A DNA stretch of 64,000 bases from the NCBI GenBank assembly GCA_011037195.1, contig JAAEAF010001544.1, positions 1 through 64,000 of the forward strand, read 5' to 3'. The notes below the pieces were generated by a model. It did not search any database. It saw nothing but the letters and a program-made list of their open reading frames with translations, and had not been told where the DNA came from. A program made the translations under genes and the position numbers. How positions within the stretch are numbered: position 1 is the first letter of the stretch; each line of letters opens with the position of its first letter. This document shows, piece by piece, positions 57,576 to 64,000 of the stretch. This DNA is from Triatoma infestans. Lineage: Eukaryota > Arthropoda > Insecta > Hemiptera > Reduviidae.

Positions 57576-57822
57576 AGCATCAGAGATTTTCCGTGGTAGT
57601 CTGCTTCATTTTGTGGTCATCGGCCGGTTTCGGGCGTTCGCCCATCTTCAGGATGCGTTTTTTAGACAGTGTAACAGTATAGTGAGTGTGTAAACTGAAT
57701 TTGCTCTGTGCAAGTCTGTGATGTCACACTGTCTGAAAAACGCATCCTGAAGATGGGTAAACGCCCGAAACCAATCGTTGACCACAAAATAAAGCAAGCG
57801 AACACGGAAAATGTATCTGATA
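57576..57822. repeat. Fold-back repeat with ~95-base arms
   Basis: The left arm (about 57580-57676: GATTTTCCGTGGTAGTCTGC, ATTTTGTGGTCATCGGCCGG, GCGTTCGCCCATCTTCAGGA) pairs with the right arm (about 57722-57818: TCCTGAAGATGGGTAAACGC, CCGAAACCAATCGTTGACCA, GAACACGGAAAATGT). A 45-base loop separates them. Each arm contains CTGAAGA-T-GGG..CCC-GAAACC (57747-57772 plus; mirrored at 57626-57651 minus). No coding. Confidence 0.85.
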
Positions 57823-57829
57823 CATACTA

Positions 57830-58660
57830 TGTATTTAAATTTAGTCACTAGTTACTTAAAATACCATATAACGTTGATGATTAATTAGACCATTCACTTG
57901 CAAAGTGAATACCCCATATAAATAAATTTTACTTTCATTTAGTGTCTTCTTTTACAAGGATTATTAAGAAATTGTTGAAGTGGCACTTATGAGATATATA
58001 GCACTTTATGAACACAAAATAGAGTTAAAATACAAAAGCTCGTATAAATAAACAAAGAGAGGTTCCACTATGGCAGACGCATCCTTCCCGACCAATGCCC
58101 TTTTTAGTGCCACAATAGTCATGCACTTTCGATTACTTGTGAATCGATAAATCATACTTTCTGTGCGCTTTTCCCGTACTCTATTTAATTTTCTTCTTAA
58201 TCATATACTTTCAATCCTTTGCTTTTGAATTTTTTGGTTATGTCTAACAACAATAGTTCTTCAATTTATTCACTAATAAAGAGCACTATTTCTTTGATTT
58301 ATGTTGACTTCGTTTTCAAACCGTCACTTCAAAATTTAATTTTCTTATTACTGCGATAACCGCTAGTCCTCAATAAGCTGATAGTTGAAATTTATTGGTA
58401 AAATTATAAAATGAGTGATAAAAGATTTTTTTTTAAACTATTATGTATTTTATTTATTAAAATATGTGAAAATTGTAAGTATGGAGATTGCACAAATGTG
58501 TACTGGAAAAACTCAGATAATCGCGTTAGTACAAGAAACTATTTACGCGTAAAACATGTCATTTATATGGGCATTCATACACGTTCAACGTCACGAACTT
58601 ATGTAAATTTAGATGTTGGAGAAGAAATGATAGCGGGTTAAGATGTAAAGATAAGGAGAG
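57830..58660. other. Non-coding stretch
   Basis: A small plus-strand open frame (58411-58641, 76 codons) has no recognisable domain or signal peptide call that I trust. Nothing else seen. Confidence 0.4.
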
Positions 58661-58662
58661 AT

Positions 58663-58882
58663 ATCAGGGAAGGGATTAGATCAGTAGTAGCGCGCTGGAC
58701 TAGCAATGATGAGTGCAGCAATGCTGCTCTTAGATTTTCTCTTTCCTAGAAGCTCACTTCCGATGATGGACAGTGTTGTCTGCAACGAGATAACACTCGG
58801 CAATGCACTGAGATGGCTACAATGGAGAGGGCGCCAGTGATCATAGATATTGGCGCGTCTTAAATTAAAAAAGAAAAGAATG
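58663..58882 (+). repeat. SINE copy, diverged
   Basis: Aligns with 5804-6051: a degenerate tRNA-like head (GGATTAGATCAGTAGTAGCG), then TTTCCTAGAAGC, GACAGTGTTGTCTGCAACGA, GGCGCCAGTGATCATAGATA and an A-rich tail. More diverged in the head than the copy at 5804. Confidence 0.7.
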
Positions 58883-58889
58883 ATAACGG

Positions 58890-60115
58890 CGTAAGATGTC
58901 ATTTTTCTTGGAACATTGGAAGCTATACTTTTTTCGAAAATCAAAACTGAACATTTAATGGAAATAATATGTGATTACTCACCTCGAGCAACATACCACG
59001 CGTTAGTATGGAAATTGTTGCAAGAGCAAAGCTCTTGTAGGCAGAATTAAAGCAGAAGGTTGCCGAGGGGATGCGATAAAATATCTGTGTCCTATGTAGG
59101 CGAGAGCGAGAGTAATAATCGGTAGTGAGATCAAGATAATCTGGTGTATGATGCAGATATTGTACAATGCTTTTGGTTTTGAAGTCCGAATTCCTTCTGC
59201 AACTTCAACAAGAGCAAAATGGAAAGGCCTTAATAAAAATATGCAAATAGGAGAAATTGTATAGCTAGATAGCTTCTTTACATCTACCTCAGCATCGGGT
59301 CATGGCACGAGTAAGTCAGATACATGCATGTTCGGATGGAATTGTGCTGGTTACCACTGTTAAAACCAGCTTCGGCAAGTATGTCACAATAGCAGTTAAC
59401 AAGTTCTTCCGTTTACCATTAACAAGAAAAAGAAGACTGAAGTTGCTATTCTATTTTTGCAGACTGTCTAAGGACTAGTTTTATTGATTTTTGCTTAAAG
59501 TTTGTTTTAATTTCGTTTTGTTCTTCTAATTGCAATTTTTATAAAGCTCATTATTTGAAAGACATCAACCTTTCAAAGGGGGGAAGGAGGTTATTATTTA
59601 AATTTGAATTTTTTTGTTACAATAAATATTTTGAGTATACGCTACTCTCATTGGCCTGGCAGTTCAAAGTTAGCGTTCAGAGGGCGTTGAAACATTCAAC
59701 CACAGGATCATTGCTTTATTTGTAACTCAAACTCATTTGTTTTCCTCTTATTTTCAAAGAACTAACTTATTACACAAACAATGTGTATGTGAGTGTACTT
59801 TTCAGGCGGAAAGCCATTTAATATCAGTTTTGAACTCTATCAAGCAGTCGTATTACTAAGTAATAAGTGGTAACATTTTTTGAGTGTGGTAAGCGGATTC
59901 CACGTCAGTCGCTTAAATACCCTAAATATCGTACATTCTTTGTCAAGGAAGTGCAGTTTGAAACAAATATACAGACGGGCAAATGGACATCGAAAACAAC
60001 CTTATATTTTGACTTTGTTGAACTTTTACTTTAATTTTTCATTTCATTAATCAGTGCAAAGTAAATGGTGCTGAGAGTGTATGCTGCATGGCACAGGATC
60101 TGAAGAAAAAGAAAG
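58890..60115. other. Non-coding region
   Basis: No gene is supported in about 1.2 kb. Near 59795-59830 a TTTTCAGGCGGAAAGCCATT strip looks like one zinc-finger linker (HSGGKPF) but stands alone. Confidence 0.4.
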
Positions 60116-60118
60116 GGT

Positions 60119-60415
60119 ATGTCATCCACTACTGATACTAAATGGCGCTACAGCCCTAGATGGGCCTGGGCCTTTTCCAAAAAGAATAGCCTATCTTGTC
60201 GATCTTCGGCTTTTCTTCTCCATTCTCTTATACCAAGCTTGAGGTCGCCCTCCACATCATCCAGCCACCTCAGCCTCGGTCTTCCTGTTAGTCTTTTACC
60301 TACCGGTCTTCCTGCAATCATTCTTTTGGTTAGTCTGGCTTCTGGCATTCTCTGCACGTGGTCTGGCATTAAGAAAGGAAGATGGCTTACCACATATACG
60401 GAGGAGTCACATACG
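60119..60415 (-). pseudogene. LINE C-terminal remnant (RTE-like)
   Basis: The minus-strand frame 60148-60426 reads HVQRMPEARLTKRMIAGRPV, GKRLTGRPRLRWLDDVEGDL and IREWRRKAEDRQDRLFFLEK, the standard C-terminal tail of endonuclease/reverse transcriptases of the RTE type (GRPRLRWLDDV). It ends with GGCCCAGGCCCATCTAGGGC-like text on the minus strand (60135-60165), the frequent end of this family. Only the tail is present; it abuts the transposase remnant at 60418. Confidence 0.8.
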
Positions 60416-60417
60416 CA

Positions 60418-60960
60418 ACCCGACATCAGACTGTCTTAGGGATAAATGTATGGTGTTGTCTTGTTGGGAATATACATATTAGACCATACTTTCTCGAAGG
60501 AATCACGAATGGTGATTTTTGTCTTCAGTTTCTCAGCAACTGTTTTCGAGAGTCCTTGAGCAGAGATGCAGCATGATGGCTACCCCGGTCATAATGTCTG
60601 GCATGTAAAGTTTGAAGGTTTGTGTTATAACGACGCGTGGAACGATTCACTGGCCCCTCGTTCTTCGGATTTGACATTTCTGGACTACTTCCTTTTCGGA
60701 TACGTGAAAAACAAGGTAAAATAATGTTCTTCTTTTTTGTTACTTCCCCTCCAACTTATACATTTCTAAACATAGGTTTATGAAATCGAGCCGAAATTAT
60801 ATCTCTAGCTCAACTAGACAGAGAATAATAGATGCAAGCAACTCAGTTGAAGCCGAATCTCTAATATTTTTAATGAGGAGTAACATTGTTCAGAAGGTAA
60901 AAATAAAAATTTTAAAAGTAGGGATTTTCTCGAAAACGTCCCCAGTCATTTTTCGTAAAA
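60418..60960 (+). pseudogene. Mariner/Tc-like transposase remnant with a putative intron
   Basis: Frame pieces: TVLGINVWCCLVGNIHIRPY, FLEGITNGDFCLQFLSNCF, then MQHDGYPGHNVWHVKFEG (second catalytic Asp in QHDG), APRSSDLTFLDYFLFGYVKN (the PPRSPDLTPLDFFLWG motif) and, after a 60-base gap, VYEIEP, IIDASNSVEAESLIF. The gap 60716-60775 begins GTAAAA, has a pyrimidine tract (TTCTTCTTTTTTGTTACTTC) and ends CATAG; removing it joins KNK to VYEIEP in frame, so it looks like a spliceosomal intron. Frameshifts near 60575 and 60790 show decay. The N-terminal DNA-binding part is absent; the first Asp is not identifiable. Confidence 0.75.
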
Positions 60961-62330
60961 CATGGAATGCTATTTATTAATCTTATTTGAAGATATTTAG
61001 GACAATTCAGTGAAATTTTTGCAATTGTTATGCAGTTCATATTGCTGGACAATATAAGTTGGTATTTTATGCAAATTGTAATCAAATTTTATATTGAGTT
61101 CTTTGGGTTCTGTTGCTTTATGAGATCGGCAGAAGAGGTTAGATTAGTTTACTTCCAGTTGGGTTATGGTTACAAGTAGTGGTTGTGTAATGTACAAATT
61201 AATAAGCCGTGCAGTAGTGTGAAATCTTCACAATAGTTTGTAGTGAAACTTTCTTTGAAAACAAATTAAAAGACAGAATTAATCTGCTTTAGTTTCCACC
61301 TCTGTATCAGAATGCATCAGAAATTGTAATTTCAGGTAATTTATTACTTGCCTTTCTTGTATTTTTACGCATGATATTGAATTCATTTTTAATGCAGTTA
61401 AAACAGAAACACTTCTGCGCTCTACACTGTTAATTCCGTAATATAGAAGCGAAATCAGTTTACTTTGCAATTATCGTCGTTCGAATGTCTCCGCAACATC
61501 TATTGATTTGATTTTCGTACAATTTATTTTATATTTATATTTTTTAATTCACTTATGGTACTTCACGATACTCCTCTCTTTATGTTACTTCTTGAGCTTT
61601 ACGACCTAGTTTCCGTAGTGGCCTTTGTTGGAAGAGTTAGAACTCATTTTTACTTTTTGCCATAAGAGGAGTGCACATACTTTCGAAAAAGAGTTTTCTG
61701 TGAAACTTGTCTTGGTGTATTGTTTGTTTGTTCGGAAAACTAAAAAAAAAAAAAGGCGCAAACAGTTCAAATGTGATATTTCATTTTTTTTAGATATAGC
61801 CATAGATCTCTACAAGTTTTGGTAACATTCAAGCAACCGAAAGTCTGCATGAATGCATTTTTCATTTCGTGTGTGAGTAAACATCTCAAGAACGAAAAAT
61901 TGCTGCTGCTTAAACTCGACTTAAGAGATGGACTTTCACTTGCACATCACTTTGTTAGAGAAAGTCGTTTGAGTGTTTTAAACTAGATATACCAATTCCT
62001 ATCAGGTACAAATATTGTTAAATTCTAGTTCTCACATCTAATTCTATTCCATAATGGGATCATTATACAATTATTTCATTTTTTTTTTATACTTTTTGTT
62101 ACATACCAATTCTGAAAATTGATAACATCTTCAATGCTCTTTACTTAATCCGTAATGTAAATTTTCACAAATTTTTCAGTACCCACAGAAATAATACAAA
62201 ATTATTAATTCCAAAAAGTTAAGGTAAAAAATAAAACAAACATGTAATTCTAATATTCTTCATCCTAGTTGGAACCTCTCTGATAGATAACGTTGTCTAT
62301 TATAATCTTTTAGATGCTCCATTAGCCTTC
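60961..62330. other. Non-coding region
   Basis: AT-rich; no gene supported. 60925-60960 still carries a piece of the high-copy repeat (TTTTCTCGAAAACGTCCCCA). Confidence 0.4.
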
Positions 62331-62430
62331 AAAGTATAGCGATCCTAGAGGCTCGTTGCAATATGGGCGAAACATCGGTTTCTAGCAAACCACTAACGCG
62401 GTTTCAACCTGGAAACTTAATCTTTTTTTT
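62331..62430 (+). repeat. Half-copy of the TIR element family
   Basis: TAGAGGCTCGTTGCAATATG, GGCGAAACATCGGTTTCTAG, CAAACCACTAACGCGGTTTC, AACCTGGAAACTTAATC and a T-run. One-sided relative of 47124-47293 and 56745-56830. Confidence 0.7.
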
Positions 62431-62816
62431 TTATATCTATATTTTTCATAGGACTTATGCAAATACCTTTTTGAGAAAAGAGTAAGGCCTAGCTAGTTAA
62501 ATAAGAAGAACAAGTGCAAAAATGTGCTCTAATATTTCCAAAAATACGTTTTACAATCGAAGGATTTCCCACACACTCGAATATTTGGTTTACTGCAAAT
62601 CAATTACACTGCATCCAGGAAAAATATTTGCCACCAGGAAAATGTAGTCAAAAAAGAAAAATTAAACAAATTATTAAGAATTTATTAATTTTTTAAGCAT
62701 CGTGCTGAAATTAATGACCAGCTAACAAGTATTTCTATGAATGTTCTTTCCTGTTTCCTTATTTTGCTTCTTTCTTTCAGTATTGATCTGTTGAAGAAAT
62801 ACTAACTGAATGTAGT

Positions 62817-62892
62817 AGGTAGATTACGTTGGGCTGGACATATTGCCAGGATGGACCCTGGCCAAGATCCTCGTTCCGTACTAGATGAACGA
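62817..62892 (+). repeat. Inverted duplicate of the RT C-terminal tail
   Basis: Plus-strand reading GRLRWAGHIARMDPGQDPRS VLDE matches, in opposite orientation, the minus-strand text at 62929-63000 (GRLLWAGHIARMDLAK). The two arms form an imperfect hairpin about a 36-base centre, so the end of the LINE relic was duplicated in inverted form. Confidence 0.8.
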
Positions 62893-62904
62893 ATTTAATT
62901 CCTT

Positions 62905-64000
62905 TCCTGCGTGTTGCATGAACAGTTCATCTAGTACGCTAGATGAGTTTGGCCAGGTCCATCCTGGCAATATGACCAGCCCAAAGTAGTCTACCCAATT
63001 TGATGAGGCTCACTATGTCTGCATCTTTATAGATGGCCTTCAGTTCGTCATTCGTCCGCCTTCATGTCTGACCATCTAATTTGGCTCCATAAATTTTCTT
63101 GCCTCCTTTTGACCTTTCTTTCGAAAGTCTTAATGTTCTTCATTTTGAGGCATATGTTAGGTCCGGGCGAACAGGTGTTTTCTAGATCATCGTCTTCGTA
63201 GATGTATATAAACTTCTACTTTTAAGATACCTGTGCCCCCCAAATAGTTCCCATCTAAAATTCTCTCCCTGGCGCCCACCACCAGATTCAGTACACAAAA
63301 ATGTTGTTTTCTGGTGATTCACTTAACCAATTTCTCTCGCAGGGCCCGCTAATTTTAAAAAGCTTCAGTCATTACCTCGAAGAACCTCCGCACCAAGGCA
63401 ACAACATCGTCTACATATACTAACAATTGAACAGCCCTATTAAATATATTATTGCTAGTCTGGATATCAGCCTTTCCTATAGCCTTTTCCAACGTGAGTG
63501 TACATTAAACAGCCTAATCCATCACCCTATCGAACTTCCTTGTACGTCTTAAAAAAAATCACTGAAATTAGTTTGCACCCTTACTGCACATTGGGATTCA
63601 ATCATAGACATTTTTACTAGGCGACTATTATTGGTGGAATTCTTAGATCAAACAGAGCTTCGTATAGCGCTTCCCTATTCAGACTGTCATAGGATGCCTT
63701 ATAATCAATGAATAAGATATGTAGCTTTATGTTAAATTCTCTAGGCTTTTCCAGGATAAGCGTAGGTGTGGAGATTTGATCACTCGTTGATTTATTCTTA
63801 CAAATGTCTGCTAAGCTTTGTCCTACATCTGTCTCAGCGAATGGAAGCAATTTTCTGCCGAGTATGCCTGATAGGATCTTATAAATACTGGGAAGTAGTG
63901 ATGTCCCTTGATAATTTTTACAATCCAAGATGCCCCTTTTTTTATGAATGGGACATATAATCGTTTTGTTGCAATACTTAGGCATAGCCTCATTTTGCCA
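62905..64000 (-). pseudogene. RTE-like reverse transcriptase, runs off the window
   Basis: Minus strand, from the window edge: KTIICPIHKKRGILDCKNYQ, GTSLLPSIYKILSGILGRKL, STSDQISTPTLILEKPREFN and ILFIDYKASYDSLNREALYE (motif A Asp) in one frame (63617-63985), then frame-shifted text with GDGL (63520-), a YVDDVV-like motif C near 63415, GREF, KNIKTFERKVKR.. and KDADIVSLIKLGRLLWAGHI at 62960-63040. It is a long but multiply broken ORF2; the endonuclease lies beyond the window. Different family from the remnant at 60119. Confidence 0.88.

Noticed and set aside
58411..58641. 76-codon open frame with a hydrophobic start
   Set aside because: No recognisable family, no conserved context and no splice signals; random AT-rich frame is equally likely.
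59795..59830. Another zinc-finger fragment
   Set aside because: Only one linker-like strip (HSGGKPF) is visible, too short to distinguish from chance.
62905..64000. Same LINE family as 60119-60415
   Set aside because: The C-terminal tails differ (LIKLGRLLWAGHIARMD against GKRLTGRPRLRWLDDV placement), so they are treated as separate families.

Overview
The window is eukaryotic and almost certainly from an insect or another arthropod. It is AT-rich, intron-bearing, and full of arthropod-type transposable-element debris: an EN-RT-RNase H non-LTR element, Jockey-like and RTE-like LINE pieces, a Helitron, a mariner/Tc-like transposase remnant, a tRNA-derived SINE family and an LTR element. There is no operon, Shine-Dalgarno pattern, rRNA or CRISPR array. 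The order or species cannot be fixed from sequence alone.

Two signals dominate. (1) A family of C2H2 zinc-finger genes has been duplicated many times, mostly on the minus strand. One copy has an intact coding region (43016-44731, 571 aa, 18 good fingers plus one broken finger). The others are pseudogenes or fragments at about 1698-1956(+), 6250-7021(-), 11160-11845(-), 19640-19910(-), 27950-30372(-), 31120-34804(-) and 36038-38830(+, inverted). Several copies share a 3' splice site a few bases before the ATG and an upstream donor, so the ancestral gene had a 5' non-coding exon and a short intron. Long flanking blocks (8620-11760 vs 15715-20160; 13440-14830 vs 25625-26960; 30880-34800 vs 41680-44730) show that the cluster grew by segmental duplication.

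(2) Mobile elements fill the space between and inside the zinc-finger copies. The clearest is at 48328-56200: a Helitron with a decayed Rep/helicase ORF, interrupted in its helicase domain by a nearly full-length non-LTR retrotransposon (50706-55875) flanked by a 9-bp target-site duplication. Other insertions with readable target-site duplications are a Jockey-like LINE (17756-18772, 13 bp), an RNase H-bearing LINE 3' end (32131-33201, 14 bp), a SINE (5804-6051, 8 bp) and a fold-back element (42406-42582, 13 bp). A 384-aa intact ORF at 23104-24258(-) resembles a DUF4780-type retroelement ORF1 protein. It lies in a dispersed repeat with no ORF2; a second, damaged copy is at 12385-13455.

Most of the remaining sequence is AT-rich non-coding DNA carrying pieces of short dispersed repeats. 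Recurring ones are a block containing TCTCGAAAACGGCTCCAATG, and a set of fold-back or terminal motifs ending in GAAAC, some of which resemble a hammerhead-ribozyme core. Only the 571-aa zinc-finger ORF and the 384-aa ORF are uninterrupted over their whole length, apart from the ORF1 of the nested retrotransposon.
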